Shown: piece after piece, positions 36,356 through 45,362 of the stretch
Position numbering within the stretch: position 1 is the stretch's first letter
Layout: each line of letters opens with the position of its first letter
Origin: Algorimicrobium hallyeonense
GTDB lineage: Bacteria; Bacteroidota; Bacteroidia; Flavobacteriales; Flavobacteriaceae
Length of the DNA stretch: 64,000 nucleotides
Reading direction: 5' to 3'
Assembly (NCBI RefSeq): GCF_042657385.1
Contig: NZ_JBHSLA010000004.1
Coordinates: 186,001 to 250,000 of the forward strand
Notes under the pieces: model-generated
What the model was told of the DNA's origin: nothing
The model's input: the letters and a program-made list of their open reading frames with translations, nothing else
The model's database searches: none
Program-made: the position numbers and the translations under genes

Positions 36356-37792
36356 ATGAGGGAATTTAAACTTATTTGCGCTTTAGTTGTATCTACTTTT
36401 GCCTTAATATCTTGTGAAAAAGATACGACAGCTGATGAAGGTGCCGCATATTTTGGTGGCGAGGTTGTAAACCCTAAAAACAGTTTTGTAATCCTATCCA
36501 AGTCTGAACGGATTTTGGATACCATCCGGTTGGATGAAAACAACCGGTTTCTGTATAAAATAGAAAATGTTGAAAAAGGGCTTTATACCTTTCGCTTATG
36601 GGCTTCTGAAGGATTAGAATATCAAATGGTTTTATTGGAACCTAATGACAGTATTCTGTTTAGACTTAATACTTTGGAGTTTGATGAATCGTTAGTGTAC
36701 ACCGGAAATGGTGCTAAAAAGAACAATTACTTAATTAATTTGTTTTTAGATGGTGAAGCAGAAGATAAAACCATTTTAGGTTTTAGCCAATTATCTCCTA
36801 TAGAGTTTGAACGTCGTTTGGATTCTATAAGAGACCACAAATTAAGACGATTGAAGCAGTTTAACGCCAAGAATCCATCATCTGACACTTTTAACAATTT
36901 AATAAAAGGTAATATTAATTACGATTATTATTTGAGTAAGGAGGTTTATCCATTTGTAAATTATGGCAATACAGAACGCGCTAATTTTAATGAGCTTCCT
37001 GAAGGTTTTTATGATTACAGAAAGGAAATTAATTACAATTATTGCGAATTGATGGATTACTTTCCTTACTACACCTTTTTAAAACACCATTTTGAAAATT
37101 TAGCTTTATCTGAACATTTTAAAACGTCAGAGGATAGCGTTTTTAATTTAAAATCATTAGACTATAACTTAATTAAACTGAATTTAATTGATAGTTTAAT
37201 GGTTAATGATTCTATTAAGAACTCATTATTAGCGCAAACTGCAGTAGAGTTTATGAGCAATAGTAAAAACACGGACGATTATGATAAAGTATTGCAATCC
37301 TTTACCGCCAAAAACACAAATAAAAAGAACGACCACTATGTAACCAATATGGTGAATTCATTAAAAGGTTTGAAAGCTGGTCAACGATTACCTGAAATTA
37401 CCGTGCTAAATTATAATGGTAAAGAATTAGTTTTAGATAAAATAATTAAAAGACCAACGGTTGTCTATTTTTGGTCTTCAGTATATCGTTCTCATAGCGA
37501 TAGCCACAAAAAAGCGACTGAATTAAAGATAAAATATCCAGAAGTCGATTTTATAGCAATTAATGCAACCGCTACCAATTCAACGAATTGGAAAAAACAG
37601 CTTTCTCAATTTAATTATTCGAAATTTGACGAGTTTATGTTTAAAGAACCGGAAATAGCCAAACACAAATTAGCTATTTCGCCAATAAATAAAGTGATGA
37701 TTATTGATAAGGATGGCAAGGTAGTTAATGCACATACCAATATGTTTTCTATTATGTTTGAAGAAGAATTACTTGGGTTGCTTAATCAATAA
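36356..37792 (+). CDS. Thioredoxin-fold (TlpA/AhpC-like) lipoprotein without active-site cysteines
   Basis: A 478-residue lipoprotein with the signal ending ALISC. The N-terminal part (about 30-120) is a beta-rich domain like the DUF4369 region seen in flavobacterial TlpA proteins, and a helical middle follows. The C-terminal 140 residues are thioredoxin-like: LPEITVLNYNGKELVLD, PTVVYFWSSVYRSH and a cis-Pro region KLAISPINKVMIIDKDG. Where TlpA has CxxC there is SVYRS, so it cannot act as a dithiol reductase. A -7 box (TACATTTG at 36313) precedes it. Confidence 0.78.
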   Translation: MREFKLICALVVSTFALISCEKDTTADEGAAYFGGEVVNPKNSFVILSKSERILDTIRLDENNRFLYKIENVEKGLYTFRLWASEGLEYQMVLLEPNDSILFRLNTLEFDESLVYTGNGAKKNNYLINLFLDGEAEDKTILGFSQLSPIEFERRLDSIRDHKLRRLKQFNAKNPSSDTFNNLIKGNINYDYYLSKEVYPFVNYGNTERANFNELPEGFYDYRKEINYNYCELMDYFPYYTFLKHHFENLALSEHFKTSEDSVFNLKSLDYNLIKLNLIDSLMVNDSIKNSLLAQTAVEFMSNSKNTDDYDKVLQSFTAKNTNKKNDHYVTNMVNSLKGLKAGQRLPEITVLNYNGKELVLDKIIKRPTVVYFWSSVYRSHSDSHKKATELKIKYPEVDFIAINATATNSTNWKKQLSQFNYSKFDEFMFKEPEIAKHKLAISPINKVMIIDKDGKVVNAHTNMFSIMFEEELLGLLNQ

Positions 37793-37810
37793 CCGGTAAA
37801 AGCACAACAT

Positions 37811-37846
37811 AAAAAAGCCTTAACATGAACGTTAAGGCTTTTTTTA
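37811..37846 (+). terminator. Bidirectional terminator before the FSA gene
   Basis: A perfect 14-bp stem (37811-37824 with 37831-37844) has a 6-nt loop and A/T runs on both sides. It lies between convergent genes. Confidence 0.88.
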
Positions 37847-37862
37847 TTTATAATTTTTGAGA

Positions 37863-38516
37863 TTAATTTCCTTTCTTGAAATCCTCTAAAAATTTTGCTA
37901 ATCCAATATCGGTTAAAGGATGTTTAAGTAATCCTTCAATAGCGCTTAATGGACCCGTCATAACATCAGCTCCTAATTTGGCACAATCAATAATATGCAT
38001 AGTATGACGAACTGATGCTGCTAAAATTTCAGTATCAAAATCATAGTTATCATAAATATGACGAATTTCAGAAATCAAATTTAAGCCATCTGTTGAGATA
38101 TCATCCAAACGACCTATAAACGGCGACACATACGTGGCTCCTGCTTTGGCTGCTAATAATGCCTGGCCTGCTGAAAACACTAAAGTAACATTGGTTTTAA
38201 TCCCTTTATCTGAAAAATACTTACAGGCTTTTATCCCATCTTTGATCATTGGTAATTTTACCACAATTTGCTCATGTAATTCTGCCAAAGCTTCCCCTTC
38301 ACGAACCATTCCATCATAATCTGTTGCAATAACTTCGGCACTAACATCACCATCTACAATTTTGCAAATGTCCACATAATGCTTCATAATATTATCGTGT
38401 CCGGTAATACCTTCTTTCGCCATTAATGACGGATTGGTAGTTACACCATCCAAAACACCTAAATCTTGTGCTTCACGAATTTGATCTAAATTAGCTGTAT
38501 CAATAAAAAATTTCAT
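37863..38516 (-). CDS. Fructose-6-phosphate aldolase / small transaldolase
   Basis: A 217-residue TIM-barrel enzyme of the TalC/FSA group. The Schiff-base Lys is in EQIVVKLPMIKDG. Other motifs are DGVTTNPSLMAKEG at the N-terminus, ATYVSPFIGRLDD, and ASVRHTMHI near the C-terminus. Small bacterial transaldolases of this type work in the pentose phosphate pathway. The sequence alone does not separate transaldolase from aldolase activity. The length is typical. Confidence 0.93.
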   Translation of the reverse strand: MKFFIDTANLDQIREAQDLGVLDGVTTNPSLMAKEGITGHDNIMKHYVDICKIVDGDVSAEVIATDYDGMVREGEALAELHEQIVVKLPMIKDGIKACKYFSDKGIKTNVTLVFSAGQALLAAKAGATYVSPFIGRLDDISTDGLNLISEIRHIYDNYDFDTEILAASVRHTMHIIDCAKLGADVMTGPLSAIEGLLKHPLTDIGLAKFLEDFKKGN

Positions 38517-38596
38517 AAGTAAAAGTTTGTCTATTCTGCGTTTGCAGACATATTAATATATAGTTGTGTGTGTTCCCTTTATTTAGGATTGTAAAA

Positions 38597-39400
38597 TTAC
38601 AATTTATAATGATTCATTAGGAGTTTTTCATAAACTTTATCTGGCAAAATTCGCTTTAAAACAATAGAAAATTTTTGCATAAACTCCCCTACTTTATAAT
38701 GAACTTTGGGTTTGGGCGTATTTATTATTTTATGAATTGCTTTGGCCATCTCTAAAGGATCTTTTCCTGTATCTACATGCGTATCCATTAATCTCAAAGT
38801 GTTGCCATAAGGTCCTTTATACGGTGAATCTTCTAAAACAGGTGCATGATAACGACCAGATGCAATATTGGTTGCAAAATCGCCTGGTGCTACATTGGTC
38901 ATCTGGATATTAAAAGCCTTTATCTCCATTCGGAATGCTTCTGTAATCAGTTCTAAAGCACCTTTACTAGCGGAATAAACACCTCGATATGGCAATCCCA
39001 TATAACCCGCAATTGATGTGACGTTAATAATTAAACCGGATTGCTGCTTACGCATTTGTGGCAAAACGGCTTTGATAACATTAATAGGACCAAAAAAATT
39101 GGTCTCAAAATTATTTCGGATTTCTTCTTCGGGAATTTCCTCAATGGGCCCCGTAATTCCAACGCCTGCATTATTAATTACAACATCTAGTCGACCTGCT
39201 TTTTCAATAACGCGATTTACAGTATCACTTATAGTATAAGATTTGTTTACATCTAAACCTAAAATTGGAAAATTACTAGTTGTGTACTTTTCTGGTGAAC
39301 GACTTGTACCAAAAACAGTAAACCCTTTGAGCGTTAAATAATCTCCTACCGACTTCCCAATTCCAGATGAACCTCCTGTTATTAAAACAACTTTAGACAT
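38597..39400 (-). CDS. SDR family oxidoreductase
   Basis: A 267-residue short-chain dehydrogenase/reductase. The cofactor motif is ITGGSSGIGKS, with the family motif NNAGVG, the catalytic Ser in NVTSIAG and the YSASKGAL motif containing Tyr and Lys. The C-terminal extension (KVHYKVGEFMQKFSIVLKRI) may contact a membrane. Its substrate is unknown; similar proteins act on retinol-like or lipid substrates. It is separate from the FSA gene by 80 bp. Confidence 0.88.
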   Translation of the reverse strand: MSKVVLITGGSSGIGKSVGDYLTLKGFTVFGTSRSPEKYTTSNFPILGLDVNKSYTISDTVNRVIEKAGRLDVVINNAGVGITGPIEEIPEEEIRNNFETNFFGPINVIKAVLPQMRKQQSGLIINVTSIAGYMGLPYRGVYSASKGALELITEAFRMEIKAFNIQMTNVAPGDFATNIASGRYHAPVLEDSPYKGPYGNTLRLMDTHVDTGKDPLEMAKAIHKIINTPKPKVHYKVGEFMQKFSIVLKRILPDKVYEKLLMNHYKL

Positions 39401-39545
39401 ATATAATAAAATTAATCCTGTAAAATTAAGAATGTATTATTGAAAAAGTCTATAAAAAGAAAAAGATTTGCAAACTAACAGTCTACAAATCTTATTTATA
39501 AAAAAATCCTTTCGTATTAGTGAAAGGAAAAGTAAAGGCAAAAAA

Positions 39546-39643
39546 AAGGCAAGCTACCTACATCACACCGCTACGACCGTCTACCTTTGCTGCGTTCCCG
39601 CCCTGGAGGATTCAACAGGAGCTGGTTGTGTAGGACTTGCCCG
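39546..39643 (-). ncRNA. ffs: Signal recognition particle RNA (small 4.5S type)
   Basis: The minus strand reads GGGCAAGTCC at the 5' side and GGTAGCTTGCC at the 3' side, which pair as the outer helix. The apical part holds a GGAA tetraloop closed by GCG/CGC and the adjacent AGCAAAGG asymmetric loop that binds Ffh. A T-tract follows the 3' end. Length about 95-98 nt, right for the small bacterial form without an Alu domain. A 65-codon frame on the other strand is only a shadow. Confidence 0.9.
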
Positions 39644-39646
39644 CTG

Positions 39647-39677
39647 CAAAGATACAATCTTTTAAATTTTTCACAAT
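39647..39677 (-). promoter_or_regulatory. Promoter of the SRP RNA gene
   Basis: On the minus strand ATTG, a 19-bp spacer and TATCTTTG match the flavobacterial -33/-7 consensus. The predicted start coincides with the GGGCAAG end of the RNA. Confidence 0.8.
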
Positions 39678-39730
39678 GATTTTTTAAACTGAATTTTAAT
39701 AAATATCTTGCTTCAAATAATTAACAACTC

Positions 39731-40765
39731 ATGAAGCTTTATAAGTCTCTTACTATCATAATTTTATGCCTCACCTTAACAGCTTGCGGCACCAATATTA
39801 ATGAAGCAAAAAAGGATATTTCTATCAAAACCAATGTATCAAATGATGCTTTTACGCTTGGTGATGACCTGAAACTGTCCATTTCTAATCCTAAAAATCA
39901 TGAAATAGGTACGGTAAATTATACTTTAGACGGAAAGGACATCCAATCTTCACAAGCGCTTAATAATATGAAATTAGGCGTTCATGAATTAGTTGCATCT
40001 TTTAGTTTGAATGGAGAATCAACGAGCCTTTCTAAAAACATTACCATTCTAAACAACCAAACACCAAAAATTTATACCTATAAAATTATTAACCAATATC
40101 CACATGACCAAACCTCCTACACACAAGGGTTGGAATTTCATAATGGCGAATTATATGAAGGTACTGGACAATATGGTGGCTCCAAGCTTCGAAAAGTAGA
40201 CTATAAAACTGGTGAAGTTTTAAAAAACATCAATTTATCAAACGAATATTTTGGCGAAGGTATTACCATACTTAATGATAAAATATATCAACTTACGTGG
40301 AAAAAAGGAACAGGCTTTGTTTACGACGTGAATACCTTTGAAAAAACAGGCAGTTTTAAATATGGCGAAAGTTTAGAAGGCTGGGGAATTTGTAACGATG
40401 GCTCTAAATTATATAAGAGTGATGGCACCGAAAAAATTTGGACGCTTAATCCAGAAACTTTAGCCGAGGAAGGTTACATTCAAGCTTACCATAGCAAAGG
40501 AAAAGTAGTAGAGTTAAACGAATTAGAATGGGTTAATGGCAAAATATATGCAAACCGTTGGAATAAAAATGGTGTGGCAATTATTAATCCTGAAAATGGT
40601 GCTGTTGAAGGTGTGATTGATTTTACACCACTTCATAATATGGTAACCAAACACCCGAAATTAGATGTATTAAATGGAATTGCCTACAATCCAGACACCA
40701 AAACCATTTTTGTAACGGGAAAATATTGGGATAAACTCTTTGAGGTTGAAATAACTGAAAAGTAG
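39731..40765 (+). CDS. Glutaminyl-peptide cyclotransferase (beta-propeller type)
   Basis: A 344-residue lipoprotein (signal ending LTLTACG) of the plant-type glutamine cyclotransferase family, which forms N-terminal pyroglutamate. An Ig-like N-terminal part (about 30-110) leads into the propeller: YPHDQTSYTQGLEF, LYEGTGQYGGSKLR, YQLTWKKGTGFVYD and GWGICNDGSKLYKSDG. It may modify exported proteins. Two thirds of the length matches the family well. Confidence 0.88.
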   Translation: MKLYKSLTIIILCLTLTACGTNINEAKKDISIKTNVSNDAFTLGDDLKLSISNPKNHEIGTVNYTLDGKDIQSSQALNNMKLGVHELVASFSLNGESTSLSKNITILNNQTPKIYTYKIINQYPHDQTSYTQGLEFHNGELYEGTGQYGGSKLRKVDYKTGEVLKNINLSNEYFGEGITILNDKIYQLTWKKGTGFVYDVNTFEKTGSFKYGESLEGWGICNDGSKLYKSDGTEKIWTLNPETLAEEGYIQAYHSKGKVVELNELEWVNGKIYANRWNKNGVAIINPENGAVEGVIDFTPLHNMVTKHPKLDVLNGIAYNPDTKTIFVTGKYWDKLFEVEITEK

Positions 40766-40837
40766 TTTAAAATACGCCCATTAAACGCCTTATGCTCCAT
40801 GGATGCATTAGCTTTGCCCGGAAAACAACATAAAACT

Positions 40838-41221
40838 ATGCAATTATTTGAAACTAAAATTACAGTCACTTCAGACGATATTGACAATTTAAATCACGTT
40901 AATAACGTACGGTATGTGCAATGGGTTGAAGATGTTGCTAAAAGTCATTGGTTTACAAAAGCACCTAATTCCATAACAGATCATTATTTATGGATAATGT
41001 TATCGCACCATATTACCTATAAAAAACCAGCGTTTTTACAGGATGAAATCACACTTAAAACTTACGTTCCAAACTCTGAAGGTGTGACATGCACACGTGT
41101 TGTTGAAATATTAAATAACGACATATTATTAGCAAAATCTGAAACTACATGGTGTTTTATGGATAGCAACCGTATGCGGCCTACAAGGATAACGGATGAA
41201 GTAAAAAACATATTTCTCTAA
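40838..41221 (+). CDS. Acyl-CoA thioesterase (hotdog fold)
   Basis: A 127-residue protein of the 4-hydroxybenzoyl-CoA thioesterase/FatB-like hotdog group. The hallmark is DIDNLNHVNNVRYVQWVEDV, with the catalytic-type Asp and the Asn-His pair, and a WIMLSHHITYKKPAFL strand. The ATG at 40838 fits the family start (MQLFETKI). An upstream ATG at 40799 would add 13 unconserved residues. The acyl substrate is unknown. Confidence 0.85.
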   Translation: MQLFETKITVTSDDIDNLNHVNNVRYVQWVEDVAKSHWFTKAPNSITDHYLWIMLSHHITYKKPAFLQDEITLKTYVPNSEGVTCTRVVEILNNDILLAKSETTWCFMDSNRMRPTRITDEVKNIFL

Positions 41222-41288
41222 TTTTTATAGTTTTCATACGAAATCATCAATACAAAAGTTATATTTTTGAACAAATTGATATCATCTT

Positions 41289-42836
41289 ATGAAGCGTATT
41301 ATTTACTTTCTTTTCTGCCTTGGCTTTATAATGCTTTGGAGCTCTTGTCGTAAAGATTTGGAATTTTCTCGAAGCACTGGTAATTTAGAATTCTCTAAAG
41401 ACACTGTTTATTTAGACACCGTTTTTACAAACATTGGCTCTAGCACATACAATTTAAAAGTCTACAACCGCAGTAATGAAGATATTAGTATCCCAAGTAT
41501 TACACTGGCAGCTGGTATCAATTCTGAATACCGACTAAACGTAGATGGTATGTCTGGAAACTCATTTGAAAATGTTGAAATTCTTGCTAAAGATAGCATG
41601 TTCGTTTTTATCGAAACCACAATAGACATTAACAACTTACAAAATTCGGGTGAGTTTTTATATACTGATAAAATTGTATTCGATTCTGGAGCTAATATGC
41701 AAGATGTGGATTTAGTAACCTTGGTTAAAGATGCCGTATTTATTTATCCAAACCGCGACAATAGTACTGGGATTATAGAAACACTAACCTTAAATGTAGG
41801 AGGCGAAATATTAGAAACAGATATCCAAGGACGTTATTTAATGCCTGATGAATACACATTTACAAACGAAAAACCATACGTTATTTATGGCTATGCAGCC
41901 GTTCCTAATGGGGAAACACTAACCATAAATGCGGGAGCACGTGTTCATTTCCATGCAAATTCTGGGTTATTGGTTTCGGAAGGCGCCTCACTTAATGTGA
42001 ATGGTGCTTTAAGTTTGGACCAAGACCTACTGGAAAACGAAGTCATTTTTGAAGGTGACCGATTAGAACCAGGATTTAGCGATGTTCCTGGGCAATGGGG
42101 AACGATTTGGTTATTTCAAGGAAGCGTAAACAATAGCATTAACTATGCAACTATTAAAAATGCAGGTGTTGGTATTTTAAGTGATAGTAATCCCAATGAA
42201 CCAACAGCGAAATTAACCATAACCAATTCCCAAATTTATAACAGTAGTAATTTCGGAGTTTTAGGAAGAAACACCTCCATTGCAGCAGAAAACGTTGTCA
42301 TTAATAATTCAGGACAATCCTCATTTGCAGGAACCGAAGGTGGCAGCTACAATTTTACGCATTGTACCATTGCTAATTACTGGAACAATAGTTTCAGACA
42401 GTTCCCTTCCCTACTCCTTAATAATTTCCGTGAAACCGAAGATGTTATTTTATTATTCGATTTAACAGAAGCTAACTTCAACAATTGCATTATTTACGGT
42501 AACGATAATCCAGAATTTATTTTAGATGAAGTTGCGGACCCTGGAAACATGTTCAATTTTAAATTCATTAATTCGCTGGTACGCTTCCAAGATCCGAATA
42601 ATAATTTTTCAGATGATAATTATGATTTTGATAATGTAACTCATTATGAAAACATGCGCTTTAATAATGATCCGGATTTTAAAAACGTTAGAAATAATGA
42701 GATGATAATTGGTTTAGATTCGGGAGCTATAAATTTTGGAGCGAATCCATTTTCTAATAATGTACCAGAAGATATCTTAACAATAAATAGAACAGTAGCT
42801 CCAGATGCTGGTGCTTATCAGCATACGGAGTTTTAA
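41289..42836 (+). CDS. Lipoprotein with right-handed parallel beta-helix
   Basis: A 515-residue lipoprotein with the signal ending LWSSC. The first 180 residues are beta-rich and Ig-like, with YLDTVFTNIGSSTYNLKVYN, a pattern of cell-surface proteins. From about 200 onward there are repeated short strands with Asn ladders (SINYATIKNAGVGIL, AKLTITNSQIYNSS, AENVVINNSG), typical of a beta-helix. It is probably surface-exposed; no catalytic residues can be assigned. Confidence 0.82.
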   Translation: MKRIIYFLFCLGFIMLWSSCRKDLEFSRSTGNLEFSKDTVYLDTVFTNIGSSTYNLKVYNRSNEDISIPSITLAAGINSEYRLNVDGMSGNSFENVEILAKDSMFVFIETTIDINNLQNSGEFLYTDKIVFDSGANMQDVDLVTLVKDAVFIYPNRDNSTGIIETLTLNVGGEILETDIQGRYLMPDEYTFTNEKPYVIYGYAAVPNGETLTINAGARVHFHANSGLLVSEGASLNVNGALSLDQDLLENEVIFEGDRLEPGFSDVPGQWGTIWLFQGSVNNSINYATIKNAGVGILSDSNPNEPTAKLTITNSQIYNSSNFGVLGRNTSIAAENVVINNSGQSSFAGTEGGSYNFTHCTIANYWNNSFRQFPSLLLNNFRETEDVILLFDLTEANFNNCIIYGNDNPEFILDEVADPGNMFNFKFINSLVRFQDPNNNFSDDNYDFDNVTHYENMRFNNDPDFKNVRNNEMIIGLDSGAINFGANPFSNNVPEDILTINRTVAPDAGAYQHTEF

Positions 42837-42877
42837 ATGGGAAAATAATATACGTATCATTATGTTTTTTGTAAGCA

Positions 42878-43707
42878 ATGAAAAGAAATCTACTTATAAT
42901 ATTTATTCTATCTTTTACTATTATTACTTGTAAAGAAAATTCATCCAGCGAAAAACAGAATGAAACAATAGAATTTTATAAAAATAATCCAAATCAAATT
43001 TTCAAAAAAATAGTCCATCAAGCTAATTTTGATAGTGTTTATATATTATATAACAATGGAGTTTTATTTAAAAGAGGTAAACAATATAAAGAAAATCAAA
43101 GATTTGGAATTTGGGAATTATACGACCGAAATTCTAAATTAAGAGAAATTAGAGAATGGTTTGTAATTCAAGGTAATCTCAAATAAATAGGGCTTGGTTC
43201 TTATCAGACAAAGGCGACACGCTAGCATGGAGAAGCGAAAACAATATTTTTACTCAAGAAGAGTTTAAAAATGATACACTAGGCTTTAGAAACACTATTT
43301 ACAATACATTTAATTTTCTAACAAAGGATACAATTAATGTATCTGACTACTATTATGCATATGCTAATTGTGGTTCACCTAAATTGCGTGATTATAATTC
43401 CAAAGTAAAAATAATTGTAGATAATTCGAACAGCTTAAACAAAGATTTTTCGAATATAAATTCTGTTAAGCTTGATACATTTTATTATGCTAGAATCGAC
43501 ACAATACACAAGTCAAATTTCAATAATTTTGATTTAGATAAAATTGTCGCTTTTAGTGGGAAATTTATGACTTCAGGACAAAAAATAATTCGAGGTTATT
43601 TAATGGAATATACGGACGAATACCCTATTGAAAATGGCAAAGAGGCACATGCGGAGACCAGGACATATTTTGAAAAAACTTTGTACGTTACGCCTAATCA
43701 GAAATGA
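42878..43707 (+). pseudogene. Frameshifted lipoprotein gene
   Basis: An upstream frame of 102 codons (signal ending TIITC, then KENSSSEKQNE) ends at 43186 with VIQGNLK. Its apparent continuation lies in another frame, running from about 43177 (SQINRAWFLSDKGDTLAW) to 43707 without a stop and without its own good start. Joined, they give a protein of about 275 residues. A one-base loss near 43174-43184 explains it. It could also be a sequencing error. The family was not recognised. Confidence 0.72.
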
Positions 43708-43836
43708 AATAACTGCTTACAAAAACATATATTATAGGCCTCGTGGATTTTTTTGGTTTTTAGTTATTAAATTAGTTACTAAACCAAGCAACAATTATAC
43801 GCAAAAAACGCTGTTAAGGTCAAAATACATCACAAA

Positions 43837-43870
43837 AAAAAACCTGCTTAAATCAATAAGCAGGTTTTTT
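43837..43870 (-). terminator. Bidirectional terminator next to glyA
   Basis: A perfect 14-bp stem (43837-43850 with 43857-43870) has a 6-nt loop, flanked by A/T runs. It lies 22 bp beyond the glyA stop codon. Confidence 0.88.
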
Positions 43871-43891
43871 ATTTTTATATTTTTAATTGTC

Positions 43892-45163
43892 TTAAACAAA
43901 TAGCGGTAAGTCGCTCATCATGGCATTTACTTTGTCGCCAATAGCTTCTAGTTTTGCTTCGTCTTCATAATTCATGATTACCTCATCAACCAAGGCAACA
44001 ATAGCATCCATATCAGCTTCTTTTAAACCACGAGTAGTAATAGCTGGAGTTCCAATTCGGATTCCAGACGTTACAAATGGACTTTTATCATCAAATGGCA
44101 CCATGTTTTTATTTACGGTAATATCAGCTTTTACCAATGCGTTTTCAGCTTCTTTTCCTGTAATATTTTTATTACGTAAATCAATTAACATCATATGATT
44201 ATCGGTTCCACCAGAAATAATATGATAATCGCGATCCACAAATGCTTTTGCCATGGCAGCTGCATTTTTCTTCACTTGTAACATATAGTGCATAAACTCA
44301 TCCGTTAAAGCTTCACCAAAGGCAATAGCTTTAGCTGCAATAATATGTTCTAATGGTCCACCTTGATTTCCTGGAAATACACCAGAATCTAATAACGAAG
44401 ACATTTTACGCAGATTGCCATTTTTCAATTTTAAACCAAAGGGATTATCGAAATCTTGACCCATCATAATCATTCCTCCACGAGGACCACGTAAGGTTTT
44501 ATGGGTGGTAGTGGTAACAATATGACAATGCGGTAAAGGATCATTAAGAATTCCTTTTGCAATTAATCCTGCAGGATGTGAAATATCTCCTAATAATAGA
44601 GCACCAACACTATCTGCAATTTCGCGAAAACGTTTAAAATCCATATCACGAGAATAAGCTGATGCACCACAAATAATCATTTTTGGTTTTTCACGTTCAG
44701 CAACTTCTGCTACATGATCGTAATCTATAATTCCCGTTTCTTTTTTAACACCGTAAAAAACAGGATTGTATAATTTTCCTGAAAAGTTAACAGGCGAACC
44801 ATGTGTTAAATGACCTCCATGAGACAAATCAAAGCCCAAAATAGTATCACCAGGTTTTAAGCAGGCTGCGAAAACGGCTGTATTTGCCTGGCTTCCCGAG
44901 TGTGGTTGTACATTTACGTATGCCGCACCAAATAAAGTTTTGGCACGATCTATAGCCAATTGCTCAACTTCATCTACCACTTCGCAACCACCATAATAGC
45001 GCTTGCCAGGATATCCTTCAGCATATTTATTAGTTAAAACAGAACCTGCAGCTTCCATAACTTGGTCGCTTACAAAGTTTTCTGATGCAATGAGTTCTAT
45101 ACCATGAAGCTGCCTTTGTTTTTCGGCTTCTATTAATTCAAAAATCTGTTCGTCGCGTTGCAT
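43892..45163 (-). CDS. glyA: Serine hydroxymethyltransferase
   Basis: A 423-residue PLP enzyme interconverting serine and glycine with tetrahydrofolate, the main one-carbon source. The N-terminal motif is ELIASENFVSDQVMEAAGS, the PLP Lys is in TTTTHKTLRGPRGG, and there are GYPGKRYYGGCE and GNQGGPLEHIIAAKA motifs. Full length. A -7-like box (TATTTTTG, minus strand, 45191-45198) lies 28 bp upstream. Confidence 0.97.
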   Translation of the reverse strand: MQRDEQIFELIEAEKQRQLHGIELIASENFVSDQVMEAAGSVLTNKYAEGYPGKRYYGGCEVVDEVEQLAIDRAKTLFGAAYVNVQPHSGSQANTAVFAACLKPGDTILGFDLSHGGHLTHGSPVNFSGKLYNPVFYGVKKETGIIDYDHVAEVAEREKPKMIICGASAYSRDMDFKRFREIADSVGALLLGDISHPAGLIAKGILNDPLPHCHIVTTTTHKTLRGPRGGMIMMGQDFDNPFGLKLKNGNLRKMSSLLDSGVFPGNQGGPLEHIIAAKAIAFGEALTDEFMHYMLQVKKNAAAMAKAFVDRDYHIISGGTDNHMMLIDLRNKNITGKEAENALVKADITVNKNMVPFDDKSPFVTSGIRIGTPAITTRGLKEADMDAIVALVDEVIMNYEDEAKLEAIGDKVNAMMSDLPLFV

Positions 45164-45362
45164 AAATTTCGGTTATTGTTAAATAGAATTCAAAAATAAG
45201 AAATACATTAGTTTAATTCATCAAAAAACATATATTTACTTGACAGATATAATTTTTCGTAAAGGTTAAAGTATTGCTATATTTTGCATCATAAATTAGT
45301 ATAAAAACGAAAAGTTATGTAGGTTTGATTAGAATTTTACAAACACAAAACCACCTTTAGTT

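Noticed and set aside
39468..39665. Plus-strand 65-codon frame across the SRP RNA
   Set aside because: The same bases form a well-structured SRP RNA with promoter on the other strand; the frame shows no protein pattern.
45164..45362. Riboswitch between glyA and fahA
   Set aside because: No conserved riboswitch core could be recognised in the gap, only a -7-like box for glyA.
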